DNA from: Neonectria sp. B-13
Lineage: Eukaryota; Ascomycota; Sordariomycetes; Hypocreales; Nectriaceae
Reading direction: 5' to 3'
Length of the DNA: 64,000 nt
Assembly: GCA_002682825.1 (NCBI GenBank)
Contig: NOKP01000004.1
Span: 803,607-867,606, forward strand
In this document: positions 10,692-22,785 of the stretch, piece by piece
Layout: each line of letters opens with the position of its first letter
Position numbering within the stretch: position 1 is the first letter of the stretch
The notes under the pieces: generated by a model
The model's input: the letters and a program-made list of their open reading frames with translations, nothing else
What the model was told of the DNA's origin: nothing
Database searches by the model: none
Translations under genes and position numbers: made by a program

Positions 10692-11139
10692 ATGAACACG
10701 ATGCTCCGGTCCATCACGCGCCTCGCGCGCCCCGTAGTCTCCAAGCCGCTCTCCCAATTCCCCAGGTACGCTGCTCCCTGTCCCGGCCCATTGCATCGCT
10801 GACGATTATCTCTCTCTTCTTTACAGGACCTTCACCACCCTCGTCCCTCTCCGCCCGTCCCTCACGCCCCTCACCGCTGCTATCCGACGAACGGCTCTCC
10901 CCACGAGCTTCACCCCCTCTGCCGCCGGTGGCGCCGATGTCGTCCCCTCGTCTGCCATCTCGGCACACCCTGCGTTCGGTGACATGCAGATCCGATGCGG
11001 ACCGCGAAACACGATGAACGGACATACCCGATTGATCCAGAAGCGCAGACATGGCTTTCTCTACCGCATGCGCAGCAGGACAGGCAGGAAGATCCTCCTC
11101 CGCAGAAGGATCAAGGGCCGCAAGAACATCGCTGCTTAA
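10692..11139 (+). CDS. MRPL34: Mitochondrial large ribosomal subunit protein bL34m
   Basis: This is the mitochondrial homologue of bacterial ribosomal protein L34, a small basic protein of the large subunit. Exons 10692-10765 and 10827-11139, joined across a 61 nt intron, give 128 residues. The N-terminal ~80 residues form an Arg/Ser/Thr-rich mitochondrial presequence (MNTMLRSITRLARPVVSKPL). The mature C-terminus carries the full L34 signature: RNTMNGHTRLIQKRRHGFL, then RMRSRTGRKILLRRRIKGRK and a short IAA tail. No long open frame covers the gene because the intron splits it and the frame is short, so it is easily missed. Confidence 0.95.
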
Positions 11140-12821
11140 GTGCGTCGTTGGAGATAGAAGGGAACAGCCATCGGGCCAAGCTGGGGAGACGGCCTTCTGC
11201 TCTGGAAGGAGGAAGAATGGCGATGGCAGCCAAAGGTCATCTCCTGTACGATACCTGGAAGGATAGGATAGAGACGAGGTCGAGGGATGTCACAATTCGT
11301 CCCCACTGTTGTTGGTGTGATGCAACTGTACAAGCATGACAACTCGACCATCAATGAGTCAATTCATGGGTCAATTGGTTTTCAAAGCGCGCAGTGACAT
11401 GCAACTGCGGGGTTTTGTGACAGAACTTGATACTGCCGGAAGATGCAGAGGTTTGTGATAGTGGAGGACTTTGTCTGAAGAGCAAGCTCAGCCAGCCACT
11501 TCTCAGTATCTCGCCAGCCGCATCGGATCGATACCCGATTCTGGCAAGGCTTCAAGACTCTTCTCTCAGTTCACATTGGAATCCTGAATCTTGGTTTTGG
11601 GTGTTGCGACGGCGTTAGGCGAGGGGTGGATAGTCCGTTGTGGCTTTCAGCGCCAACTACTACATCTTCTGCAAGAGAGGACAGAAACCACGAATCGGGC
11701 CAAGGACATGGTCAACTCGGAGAATTCACCACAATCAGGATCGGAGGGTCGGAAGCGACGGAAGGAATGAAGTTTGAGTCACTCGTGACGGCAGCCGTGG
11801 CCTTTTTTGCGGGGGAAATCGTGCGGGAGTCTGGGTCTCGACCGGTCTTACCGTTCTCAGGAGGATTGCTGTTCACGATGTCAACAGGTGTGGTTCAATA
11901 CGCAGTTTACGACAATCACAGGCTTGAAGAATGGAAAGCAGTTTCTCTTGTCCCTCGGCATTTGTTAGCCTCCGCCTCATGGCGCCTGCAGGTGCAGACA
12001 CGCAGATCATCAGGAACAGCGAGGCGCATACCGAGGAAGAGGGGGTGAGGAGGCCGCACCTAGTTACGCCAGTGCCAACCCGGAAGGACAAGGCTTAGGC
12101 ACAGATACTTCTGGTTTACGAGAGTCAAGGCAGCCCAGATGGATGAGATGGGCGCATGTTCGTCAGCTTCGGCCCGCCATGCGGTCAGCTCGGAGGTGAG
12201 ACGCAGGAGGGTCATGGTTCGATGGAAGGATTGGATTAGGTAGGTGAGCAAGTGAGTTTCGATACGGGGGCGTGGGTGGGCTGAGTGTCGATCAGCCTTG
12301 GAGGCTTGTGCTGATGGTGGTGGTGGTGGTGATCAATGAGTTGGAGCTGCAGGTAAGACGGGCGGGAACGATGTCTGGCCGCGCAATCGGAGCAACGGAT
12401 AACGAATTGCCCGACTGGGAGTGACATAGGCCTAACTTCCGGGGTCGCACATGGCGAAGCGGGAGTGAGTATACGATAGGTGCCATGGTGGATTTTGGCG
12501 GTACTAGGTACGAATATCGTGGATGGACAAACAGACATTACAGCCTTTTTCCCCGCGACCAAGAAGAGCAATTGACTTTTCCCCCGCAAAATGCCACGAT
12601 ATCCGCTCGCTCGCATGCAAGTAAGTGCACACTGCAACCAAGGCCGGCCAGACTTGCCCGAAACCCACTCGCACCATAGCCCGAGTAGGCAACGGGAGGG
12701 ACACGCTCCGGCCCCAGTATCTTGCATTTCGGAATGTGGCGAGCTTTGGGCTAGGCTGTGTTATACTAGGACGAACCCTAGTGAGCTGACCTCATGTGGA
12801 AAAGGCGGCAACATGAAAGAA

Positions 12822-12894
12822 ACTCTCTCTCTCTCTCTTTTTTATTTTATCAATTTTAGGTCACTGATGAAGAAGTGTGTGTGTGTGTGTGTGT
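12822..12894. repeat. CT and GT dinucleotide microsatellites
   Basis: A CT tract (12822-12838) and a GT tract (about ten units, 12875-12894) lie 36 bp apart, separated by an AT-rich linker. They are noncoding. Confidence 0.9.
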
Positions 12895-13906
12895 GATCTG
12901 GTTGGATGAGGTTGGCGGCGGGCTTTTCGAAGGCGTACCGTTTGCCGTCCCAAAGCCCGGCGGCAAGTCCGCTATGACGATTGGATCTGTCACATGTGTA
13001 ATTTCCATATCACGGTTTGGAAGCCTCACAAGTGAAACCAGACGAATCGGCTGCGACAACCCGTCACTCTGCGCGAACGATCCAAGACACTTTTGCTTGG
13101 CTTGTCACTTTTTTGAGCTCTTTCTTTCCACAGCCCGCTCACTCCGAGTCCGCAATGGCCAGCTAGACGCTTCACCGACGTGACGAGGCAAAGGACTCAG
13201 AGCCCACCACGACTGGCTCAACAAGGCGCTGTGGCCTGTGATGTGACATGACCTGTTTCTGTTCCTTCGTCGCCTTACAGCCTACATGACTCCATCTCAG
13301 TTTCCCGAGCCCCGTTTGTATCCTTGCGAGAGAGACTAGTAGGGGGGACACAAGGGAACAAGGGAAGCTCGAATTATTATTCCGTTTCCCAACAACCGCC
13401 CGGCGAGTTATTCGGTATCCACGCTTCCTCTCCACCTCCTCTCTCGTACCATCGCGAATCCTACCCGCGGTGCGTTAGGATCCCCAGCCCTGGAACCGCG
13501 TTCACGTGGGCTGCCCGCCCCTCCACCGCACGGCAGATCATGCCTGTCCTTGCCCTCGTCACCATTGCCGTCTTGCCCTTCTGGGAAGCTCATCCGTGAG
13601 ACAACCCTGCCTAGTTTTTCCCAAGCCCAAGAACCCAACCGTCTAAGACACACTTCAAAATCCTAACGGATGCGGGGAAAGGCGAGCAAGCAACGGAAAT
13701 TGGAACAACCCATCGGCTTGTGCTTTGTTTTTCTTTCTATACCGCCCCTTTTGCTTGTGCCAGCCGCCGCCGGGCTTGCCTCGGAGCGGGTAAGCTGAGT
13801 CGATCATGGCTGCTTCCCAATGTGGGATGGCGAAACGGCGACGGCGACGGCGATGTGATGGAGGGTAGGTCGGTATACGGCTGAGGAGACGAGGACTGCG
13901 CGAAAG

Positions 13907-13919
13907 ACATATAAGACTC
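13907..13919 (+). promoter_or_regulatory. Possible TATA box of the lipase gene
   Basis: ACATATAAGACT lies about 240 bp upstream of the lipase start codon, with a C/T-rich stretch following. This is a plausible core promoter, inferred from sequence and position only. Confidence 0.4.
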
Positions 13920-14152
13920 CGCCTCGTCCCTGAGGCTAACGACTTGTAATTTGGAGAGCCATCCTATCGTTGCCTCTTATTGCCCTCTGTTGCCTTTGCC
14001 TTCGAGAGTCTCTTGTTGAGCTTGTGACCTCGCCTTCCCGCCAGAAACCTGAGAATTTGCCTTGGATTAGCATACATCTACCCAAGCCTCAGCACCCAGC
14101 CAAGGACCATTTCACAACTCACTTGCAACCGTGCGAGCTTCCACCAGCCAAA

Positions 14153-15267
14153 ATGCTTGTCCTGTCTCTGCTCTCGAGCGTTGGCCTTGCTGCCGCAGCC
14201 TCCATCGGGAACTATGCCCGCGCCCTCGACGACAGAGGTGAGTCTCTCCAGAAACCAGACCAAAAAAAGAAAGCACCGACTGACTATGTTTCACAGCTGT
14301 GTCCGTGACGGCGCAGAACTTGGGCAACTTCAAGTTCTACATCCAACACTCCGCCGCCGCCTACTGCAACTCCGATGCCGCAGCCGGCTCCAAAGTCACT
14401 TGCGGAGGCGCTTGCCCAGCCGTCGAAGGCGACGCTGCTAAAGTCGTGGCATCTTTCGGGTAAGTTGGCCTTTCCATCTCTCAACGAAACATGTGTAACT
14501 GACAAGTCGTGAATAGCGGCAAGGACACGGGCATCGCGGGATACGTCTCCACCGACGCCGCGCGCAAGGAGATCGTCATCTCCATCCGCGGCAGCAGCAA
14601 CATCCGCAACTGGATCACCAACCTGGACTTCGGGCAGACGTCGTGCTCGTCGCTCGTCTCGGGGTGCGGTGTCCACTCGGGCTTCCAGGAGGCCTGGGAC
14701 GAGATCGCCGCCGCCGCAAAGGCCGCCGTCGTGGCGGCCCGCACCGCCAACCCGTCTTACACCGTCGTCGCCACCGGCCACTCGCTCGGCGGCGCCGTCG
14801 CGACCCTCGCCGCCGCCTACCTGCGCAAGGCTGGCATCCCCATGGACCTGTACACCTTCGGGTCGCCGCGCGTGGGCGACGCCGACTTTGCCGACTTCGT
14901 CACCAGCCAGGCCGGCGCCGAGTACCGCGTCACCCACGCCGCCGACCCCGTGCCGCGTCTGCCCCCAATCATCTTCGGCTACCGACACACGTCTCCGGAG
15001 TACTGGCTGTCCGGCTACGGCTCGACCACCACCGATTACTCGCTGTCGGAGATCAAGGTGTGCGAGGGCAACGCCAACATCGGCTGCAACGCCGGCACTC
15101 TGGGCCTCGACATCATCGCCCATCTCACCTACTTCCAGGATGTCTCAGGCTGCACTGGTGTCGGAATCTCGTGGAGGCGTGAGGAACTGACCGATGCTGA
15201 ACTCGAGAAGAAGCTTAACGACTACGCCGCCCTAGACGTGGAATATGTTAAGGCCCAGGCGAGCTAG
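14153..15267 (+). CDS. Secreted triacylglycerol lipase (class 3, Rhizomucor/Thermomyces fold)
   Basis: An extracellular lipase hydrolysing triacylglycerols or related esters. Exons 14153-14237, 14297-14459 and 14517-15267 give 332 residues. A signal peptide is clear ([20 protein letters not shown]), followed by a short propeptide-like stretch to about residue 30. The nucleophile elbow GHSLGG places the catalytic Ser near residue 172. The acid is probably the Asp of [12 protein letters not shown], and the catalytic His is in DIIAHLTYF, matching the family triad. Cys residues at [26 protein letters not shown] and DVSGC fit secreted-protein disulphides. Homology and length fit the Fusarium-type lipases, including the Glu-rich C-terminal extension after the His ([16 protein letters not shown]). 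A feruloyl esterase is possible in this fold but less likely. Confidence 0.94.
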
Positions 15268-15598
15268 TTGAAAAAAGAAACAACAAGGAGTAAGGTGCAA
15301 GCAAGGTGGATTTCTTTTTTAACGAGGTCGGTTGAGTTGGATGCGTTTGGTTGGAGTCGTCATGTCGTCACTGCATGTTGGATGGATGAAATCGTAAGCG
15401 TTAACGTACATCCCTTGTCCTGAGACAGCCAAAAGTCTACATGAAAGCAATCTCCATGCCAAGTACAGCAAAATCCTTGACAGTTGTCGTGCCTGAAAAC
15501 ATGACATTAGTGCCGTCACCCCCCGACGGATTCAAAACAGCAGTCGCCACCACTCCATTATTACATCAGCTCACAAGTCCGAAGTTTGTGCAACAAAA
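15268..15598. other. Convergent 3' flanks of the lipase gene and RAD7
   Basis: About 330 bp between two stop codons. It must contain both polyadenylation regions. Nothing else is visible. Confidence 0.55.
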
Positions 15599-17636
15599 TT
15601 AGTCATGTGTCCCCTCCATGATCATGCCTTGTGCGTTGGGAACTCCGACTAGAATGACTCCACGAGGCACCCGTACTTCCTTAACCTTCATGCAACCAAA
15701 GACATTCACCTCACGAATGTTAGGGCATGCCCGGAAAATACTCCCCAGGATGAAATCCGTCACCTCCTCGCAGAAGGAAATCTCCAGTTCTCGTAACTCG
15801 GGATAGGTGGCCCTGTCGCTGAATACCTCCTCAAAGGCTTCCCGAGAGATGTGGCGGCAGGCATGTATATTAAGACATCGCAGCTTCTGTCCGGAATGGG
15901 CCATCAAAGCTTTGAACCCCGAGCTGCATAGTCCAATCTTGTCGGGATTATCGCGAGGTCGAGTTGAGTCAAGTTGCCGGCATTTCTGAAAATCGATAGT
16001 CTGAACTGGTGGGTTCGCCCACTCAGTAAATAGGCTAACGAATCCCGCATCGGTCATATACTCGCTGTCGGTGATGCGAAGTTTGGAGAGAGAACGGCAG
16101 TGCTCATGTATTACCTTAAGAAGTCCATCATCGACGTGAGGGACAATTTTTAGCGAAAAAGTCTGAAGCTTCTGACCAATTTGTGAGATGGTGTGGATGT
16201 AAGCCGCAGTGGACGTCTGGGTTTGCAGTTGAAGCCCAAGATGTTCGAGGCTTGACAACTCTGCCAAGGACTTGACACCCTTGTCAGAGACTTGTTGATT
16301 GTTCTCAATCTTCAGTCGGGTCAGATTTGGGCAATGCTCCCTAAGCGCTACTATACTTTCGTCGCCGAAGTGCTTATCAGTGTAGTAGACTTGAAGACCC
16401 TTCAGGGCCTGGCCTTTGGCCGCGAAGAATTCGTGCCACTTCTCCTCGCTCAAAAGATTTGCGCCATGAAGATAGAAGTACTCCAGTGAGATGTCGCGGG
16501 TCAGGAGGTAATCCATCACCTCATCCTTGAATTGGATACCACAACGAATCTTGAGCCGGCGAATGTTTGGACACACTTGGAAGATGCCCGTGAAGTCTTG
16601 TTCACTCAAGTTCGCGCCGTCATAGATATGAAGGGTCTCGGTGGTGGGCTGCACGAAAAGCGGGAGCGTGTCTGACCTCAATAGACGCCGCTTGGAGAAC
16701 ATCCGTGCAATCTTGTCAATCAAGTGGTCAGGCAAATCTCCTAGACTGTCCGCTAGGTCGACGTTCTTGGCCAAGGTCTGGACACAGAGAGTTACCAAGC
16801 TCTTTGTGCCGACTTGGCCATCGAGAATCCTGCTTTGGATAGCTCGGCGTCTGCCAACACCGCCTGCAGCAGCAGCGGTCTGCTTCCGTGGCTTCTTCTT
16901 TGGTGCGCCTTGCTGTTCTTTTGCTGCTTCTCGTCCACAAGGAGCGCATAGCAGACCTCCATCAGGGCCAGCAACCGAGTATGGGGTGACGGTAAAACGC
17001 TTGTCACAAACGGCACAGTTCTCCATTTGGCCGGGCATTGGCGCCCTTCGCTGATCAAAAATGGCACGTGCTATGTCATCTTCGTCGTCGGAATCTTGAG
17101 CATTCTTCTTGCGCTTCTTAAAGGCTTTCGAAGTTTTGATCTTTTCCAGGGTCTTCTCTTCGTCCTTTTGTTTTTTCGACTTTTGGTCATCAGTTCCACG
17201 GCGACCTGACCGCCGCGCTGAGGTGACCGACGCGGCCGGAGTCACGGCAGACTCTTGAGCAAGATCATCGTCGGACTGCCCTTCAGTAGCGGCTTGACGG
17301 CGACGTGCTTCGGCATCATCTCGAATTTGTGCTGCTGAGATGTTGTGGGACTGTCAATTTGTGTTAGAAGCTTCGTCAAGGAGGCCGAGAAGTCTCGCAC
17401 TTGCCGCGAGGTAATCTGTCAGAGCAGATTGACTGTGTTCGGCAGCGTTAGCGAGGACGTAATTGAATGCGGGTGGTTTGAAGTGCGCTTACGGCCCAAA
17501 AACGGTGCGGCCTGGCCTCGCGGGTAGGCCCTGGTTGGCGTTCTGGTTGGCGTCCTGGGCGGTGTTCTGGTTGCCATTCTGGCTGCCATTTTGTCCGTTG
17601 TTCTGGGCCTGGGGTTGGCCTCGGGGTCGACGTGCC
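15599..17636 (-). CDS. RAD7: DNA repair protein Rad7 (leucine-rich repeat)
   Basis: Rad7 partners Rad16 in a complex for global-genome nucleotide excision repair. Supported exons are 17636-17493, 17432-17405 (only 28 nt) and 17350-15599. The first is Asn/Gln-rich and follows ARRPRGQPQAQ. The tiny exon encodes QSALTDYLA and is followed by SHNISAAQIRDDAEARRRQ, the conserved Rad7 N-terminus. A Cys pair region (CAVCDKRF, then LLCAPCGREA) resembles a small zinc-binding unit. The rest is a chain of leucine-rich repeats of the F-box/AMN1 type (for example LKIRCGIQF, LTRLKIENNQQVSDKGV, LRCLNIHACRHISREAF), ending VGVPNAQGMIMEGTHD. The second intron begins GCAAGT, so it is a GC-AG intron. The initiator ATG is not resolved: the candidate ATG at 17693 does not join in frame. 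RAD16 lies divergently 0.9 kb away. Confidence 0.9.
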
Positions 17637-18579
17637 CTGTAGACGGTCAGCTTCTATTACATCATTGCCGATGGGGAGCGCAGAAACCGACATGGTAGGT
17701 CCTGGTATCAAGCGTTACACTTTGGGGGGAGGTTAGCACGGTGAGTTCTTCACAGCTGAAGGATCACAACTTGAGAAGGTTTGGCGGAGGGAAATCATCC
17801 AGACCGCCTGATTTGCAGCTGGCGCAAACAGGAGGCAGGTGGCGTCCCTCCATTCATTCACGAAAGCTAGCGGGGGATCACAGGCGCGGGACAGCGTCAG
17901 CGCGGGATTAACACGGTGTCAGGTGACTAAAGTGCACCCTTACAGGTATCCACTGACACAATGCACACTGTACGGGGGCTTGCAGTTGGGTGCCTCATCG
18001 CGCTTGGCGAGTGCAAACGCACAGTGCAGCCAGCAAAAGCTAAGAGCCACTTAAGGCCCCTAAACTCCCACGTGACTTCGCGTAGAGGGGCAACGCGGCC
18101 GTCGCCTTTCTGACCAGGCACTGTGAACTTGTGAATGGGCGGTCCAGATGGGCAACCTCCAAAAAAGGAGCCAGTGGCAACTTTTCTTTCAACCTCCTCC
18201 CTCCCCTTTGTGCCAGTCCTTGTCGGTGCTAAGACTCAGTCTCCCTTCAACCCTCTCCCTTTGAATTTGAAACCCTTCACTCTCTGTTTGATTCCCCGTC
18301 TGTTTGTTTGCCCTTGTATGCCCGCAAGCGCATCTTGCGGCTGCTCCTTCTCCGGCCTCCAGTCTCCGGGGCAGTGCAGTAGTGTGAACTGACAGGGATT
18401 CTGCCTGCATCTCACATCAATCACTTCTTTCACCTTCTTGATCTCGGGGCTCTCGTTTCCCTTGGCCACGAAAAGTCACTCACTTTCTCAAGGAATTTCC
18501 TAAGTTCCTTGCACCCCGACGTAACCAAGCGTCGCCGTTGCCAAACTTCATCGGATAGCAGATCAACTCAATCGCTATC
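17637..18579. promoter_or_regulatory. Shared divergent promoter region RAD7 / RAD16
   Basis: About 0.9 kb separates the two start regions. It should contain the unresolved first exon of RAD7 and both promoters. The 3' half is C/T-rich on the plus strand (about 18180-18580), consistent with the RAD16 5' leader. I see no named damage-response element. Confidence 0.55.
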
Positions 18580-21500
18580 ATGCCTCGCGGTCGCCCTGCT
18601 GCCCAGAGCACATCCGCCCCATCTTCTGCCGCAAATGGTAAGTTGCGACTGTTTTCTAACAAATTGTTTCTTTCCTAACTGCAATGTTTCAGCTTCTCGG
18701 GATGTCTCGTCCACTGGCACAGGCCGCTTGACTCGATCAGCTTCAAGCAAGAATGTCCTCGGCCAGTCTGCTACTGCTGTCAGCGACTTTGCGGAACCTC
18801 TTCCTAGCCCTGCCCCAGGGAAGCGGCCAAGAGGCCGTCCACGAAAGTCACTACCAACTGCAGACGACTCTGTATCCTCTGCTGCTACCCCTGCCGCAAG
18901 AGGTCGTGGAAGGCCAAGCAAGGCCTCTGTTCTTGGCAGCGAGTCAGTTTCTTCAGTGCCAACCCCATTAGAGGGCACCTCCGAAAGCGAGTATTCGACA
19001 CCGGGAACTAGCAAGGTTCCCACACCTGCTCCCACTGATCTGAACAAATCTTCCTCGTATTTGGAGGTGCATCTTCCTGGACCGTCCCGCCAGAAAGGCC
19101 CAGACCGGGAGCGGGGGCTTCGAAATAGCATGTACTCGATGAAGGCCACCCCAACGAGCAAGAAACCCGAGATCGGTGACACGGATGACGAGGATGAAGA
19201 CTCGGACACATCTCCAAATGCAAAGGCAGCTCGTCGACTCCAGGAGGAGGAGTTCGCCATGGCTGGGAAGGGCGCCGCAACACATCTACCCGCCCTTCGC
19301 AGGAGCACACGAGCATCACTCCCTGCCTCATCCTCAGCTCCTTCCCAGACCGCAATCACCAAGCGAGGCAGAGCCTCAACTCTCTCCAGCACTAAACTCA
19401 GTCGCCCGTTAAAGAAACCCAGAGTCATCGCCGACTCTGACGATTCTGACATTGACATGGATGCAGAAATAGCTGCCGCAGTCGAGCTTGAAGACGATGC
19501 CAATGCCTTTGGCTCAGAAGCTGATGTTTCCCTTCCAACTACGATTGAGGCTAGCGATGATGACAATCTTCAGTACACTTCAAGCGAAGATGATGAAGAA
19601 CCATTGATACAGAGTCGTAGAAAGGTTCCACCAAGGCAGCCTGTGAGGCGTTTCTCGTCAGGACCCCGGGCAGCAAAGGCGAAACCCCGAGCGATCCAGC
19701 CGGCGCCCACTATGGCAGATCTCCAAACCGCAGTTCTGGACGACTCCGAACTCTCTGTTTTATCTCCCGGTGCCCTCATTAGCGGAGTCTCGGATACGTC
19801 TTCTGTGGCAAATGGTCTCAGCGCTTCCGACAGTGATAGCGGCGCTGATCCGGACGGTGAAGCACTGCGGATAATTTCCCGTGGCCGACGGGCTTTCAGA
19901 AGACCAGATAACAATCGGCGTCACAAGAAGGAGAGGGATCGCCTCGAAGCCAACCACCCTGAGATCAAAACCATGTGGCAGGACCTGGAAAACACGCCTG
20001 TCATCAATGCTGGCAGAGCAACGCAACCCCAGACGATCTCTCGGCAACTCAAAAACTTCCAGCTTGAAGGCGTTGCATGGATGACAGCTATGGAGAAGAC
20101 CGAGTGGAAGGGTGGCCTTCTCGGCGACGAGATGGGACTGGGGAAAACCATTCAAGCTGTCTCGCTCATTATGTCGGATTACCCCGCCAAGCAACCGTCC
20201 CTCGTCCTTGTGCCTCCCGTTGCCTTGATGCAGTGGCAACAAGAGATCAAGGCCTACACAGATGGAACACTGAAAACGTTTGTTTACCATGGCACAAACC
20301 AAAAGACCAAGAGCATGACCGCCAAGGAGCTCAAGAAGTTTGATGTCATCATGATGTCGTACAACAGTCTGGAGTCCATGTACCGCAAACAGGAAAAAGG
20401 GTTCAAGCGCAAGGACGGCATCTACAAGGAAAAGAGTGTTATTCACTCGATCAACTTCCACCGAGCTATCCTGGATGAGGCACATTGTATCAAGACAAGA
20501 ACTACAATGACTGCCAAAGCATGCTTCGCCCTCAAGACCAGCTTTCGTTGGTGTTTGACCGGAACGCCCCTTCAAAACCGAATCGGAGAGTTCTTCTCCT
20601 TGATTCGGTTCCTCAACATCCGCCCATTTGCGTCTTATCTTTGCAAGCAATGCCCTTGTTCGACTCTTGAATGGACAATGAACGAAGACAGTCGCTGCAA
20701 TCACTGCAACCATGCTGGCATGCAACACGTGTCTGTTTTCAACCAGGAGCTTCTTAACCCTATTCAGAAGTTTGGAAATCTTGGTCCAGGACGGGAAGCT
20801 TTCAGGAAGCTTCGATTGATGACGGATCGCATGATGCTGCGTCGTCTCAAAAAGGATCACACTAACTCTATGGAACTTCCTGTCAAGGAGATCTATGTCG
20901 ATCGCCAGTTCTTCGGAGAAGAGGAGAACGACTTTGCAAACAGTATCATGACGAATGGTAAGCGCAAGTTCGATACCTACGTCGCCCAGGGTGTGCTTCT
21001 TAACAACTACGCCAACATCTTCGGTCTGATCATGCAAATGCGACAAGTTGCCGACCACCCCGACCTCATCCTCAAAAAGAATGCTGAAGGTGGTCAGAAC
21101 ATCTTAGTGTGCTGCATATGCGATGAGCCTTCTGAGGATACGGTGCGCAGTCAATGCAAACACGATTTCTGCAGAGCTTGTGTCAGTGCCTATGTCCGCT
21201 CTACAGCTGAACCTGATTGCCCACGATGCCATATCCCTTTGTCGATCGATCTTGAGCAGCCCGAGATTGAGCAGGACGAGAACATGGTGAAGAAGAACTC
21301 CATCATCAACCGAATCAAAATGGAGAATTGGACCTCCTCGTCCAAGATTGAGCTGCTTGTGCACGAGCTTCACAAGCTCCGCTCCGATAATGCATCCCAC
21401 AAATCCATCATTTTCTCGCAGTTCACGACAATGCTGCAGTTAATTGAGTGGCGACTCCGCAGAGCTGGCATCACTACGGTCATGCTTGATGGAAGTATGA

Positions 21501-21915
21501 CACCGGCTCAGCGCCAGGCCTCCATCGAACACTTCATGACCAATGTCAATGTGGAATGCTTCTTAGTGTCGCTCAAGGCTGGTGGCGTAGCCCTCAACCT
21601 TACGGAGGCCTCACGAGTCTTCATTGTTGACCCGTAAGTCCCTTGTTCGATGATGTTGCATCGAGCTATAGTTAACTTGATTGCAGATGGTGGAACCCAG
21701 CCGCGGAGTGGCAGTCTGCTGATCGATGCCACCGCATCGGGCAGACTCGACCCTGCACAATTACCCGACTTTGTATTGAGGACTCGGTCGAGAGCCGCAT
21801 GGTTTTGATCCAGGAAAAGAAGACGAACATGATTCATTCTACCGTCAATGGCGACGACAAGGCGATGGACTCACTCAGTCCCCAGGACATGCAGTTCCTC
21901 TTCCGTGGCTCCTAA
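18580..21915 (+). CDS. RAD16: DNA repair helicase-like ATPase Rad16 (SNF2 family, RING)
   Basis: Rad16 is the SNF2-type ATPase and RING protein that works with Rad7 in nucleotide excision repair of untranscribed DNA. Exons 18580-18637, 18693-21633 and 21687-21915 give 1075 residues. The N-terminal ~450 residues are Ser/acidic-rich with AT-hook-like motifs ([18 protein letters not shown]). The ATPase core has [12 protein letters not shown] (Walker A), ILDEAHCIK (DEAH box) and LTGTPLQNR. The Rad16-specific Cys/His cluster follows ([11 protein letters not shown], then [11 protein letters not shown]), then a RING finger ([20 protein letters not shown], then CPRC). The C-terminal helicase lobe has [21 protein letters not shown] and [19 protein letters not shown]. 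The start is taken at ATG 18580 ([10 protein letters not shown]); the longer frame to 18509 runs through intron 1. Confidence 0.97.
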
Positions 21916-22785
21916 GTCAGCCAACTGGTGACACGTTTTCCTTGTTTTCTTTGTTTTATCTGTTTATGCTTTCCATTTTGAGACGATGAAAATTTTATCT
22001 TCATTCCATACATGCTTTTAAGAATTAGGGCCATCGCTTTTAGTCCCACGGTTTCGGCGATGGCGTATACAGTTACGCAGCGACGTACGGAAATTTGGCC
22101 GTGACAGTCAGGTATGGGGTTTAAGGGCGATAAGGCGCATTGGGGCTTTTGGAAGGACTTTGCCCAAGAGGCTAGGCTTGTTGCTGGGGGGTCACCGATA
22201 CCAACCGCCTTGGAGGCATTTTCGCCTTGTATGTATGTATGCGTGTAAGATAAAGATGGGAAGCATTTGTTTTCTCGAGAAACATACGAGGACTATTAGT
22301 CGCTACCTGCCACATCATCTCAAGTTCTAGTATCAGTGAGCGAGGTTCTAGGAGACTACTAGTGTTCGTACAGAGAAGCAAGGCACTTCATTCTTGGGTG
22401 GTGAGGTGAATAACCATGACATTTACTATTGGCACAGGGGCTGTCGCAAGAGGCGCAATTCAGGGACGAGGAAAAGTTATTACAAGTGGCAGCCAAATTA
22501 GTCTGAACCAAACAATTCTTTTCAATATATTTGCATTGTCTTCAGTGTTTTCCGAAACCACAAATGATGTGGCACTGTATTTCTGCCCTTCCCTAACCTG
22601 AGGTTGGAGGAGCAAGAGTTCAAAAAAGCGTCTATCAAATCAATCCCACTACGGGAAAGCGGTGAACGAAGGGAACATGACCAACGGGTGATAGTCTCTT
22701 TATTCAAAAGTTGACTGTGCCACGCCGAAGGAAGGATGTGAGTGCCTTTGTCGTAAACGACAAGTCGACAACATAGTCGACGCAC
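21916..22785. other. Convergent intergenic between RAD16 and ODC
   Basis: About 870 bp containing the two 3' flanks. It is somewhat AT-rich and without recognisable open frames. Confidence 0.55.

Larger units (their letters stand above)
11140..14152. other. 3 kb gene-poor interval with simple repeats
   Basis: No convincing gene. On the minus strand around 12250-11860, frames starting MLTYLIQSFHRTMTLLRLTS and later containing TNAEGQEKLLSILQACD could be exons of a small unknown gene, but I cannot join them or recognise a family. A GGT run lies near 12314-12331, a CT run at 12822-12838 and a GT run at 12875-12894. The last ~250 bp is the lipase promoter. Confidence 0.5.

Noticed and set aside
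12236..12727. 163-codon minus-strand frame with a His run
   Set aside because: The poly-His derives from the GGT microsatellite; the rest is not protein-like.
14284..15123. 279-codon minus-strand open frame
   Set aside because: Antisense shadow of the lipase; Gly/Val/Arg-rich without domain features.
19760..21058. 432-codon minus-strand open frame
   Set aside because: Antisense to the RAD16 ATPase core; a shadow produced by codon bias. Its translation resembles no family.
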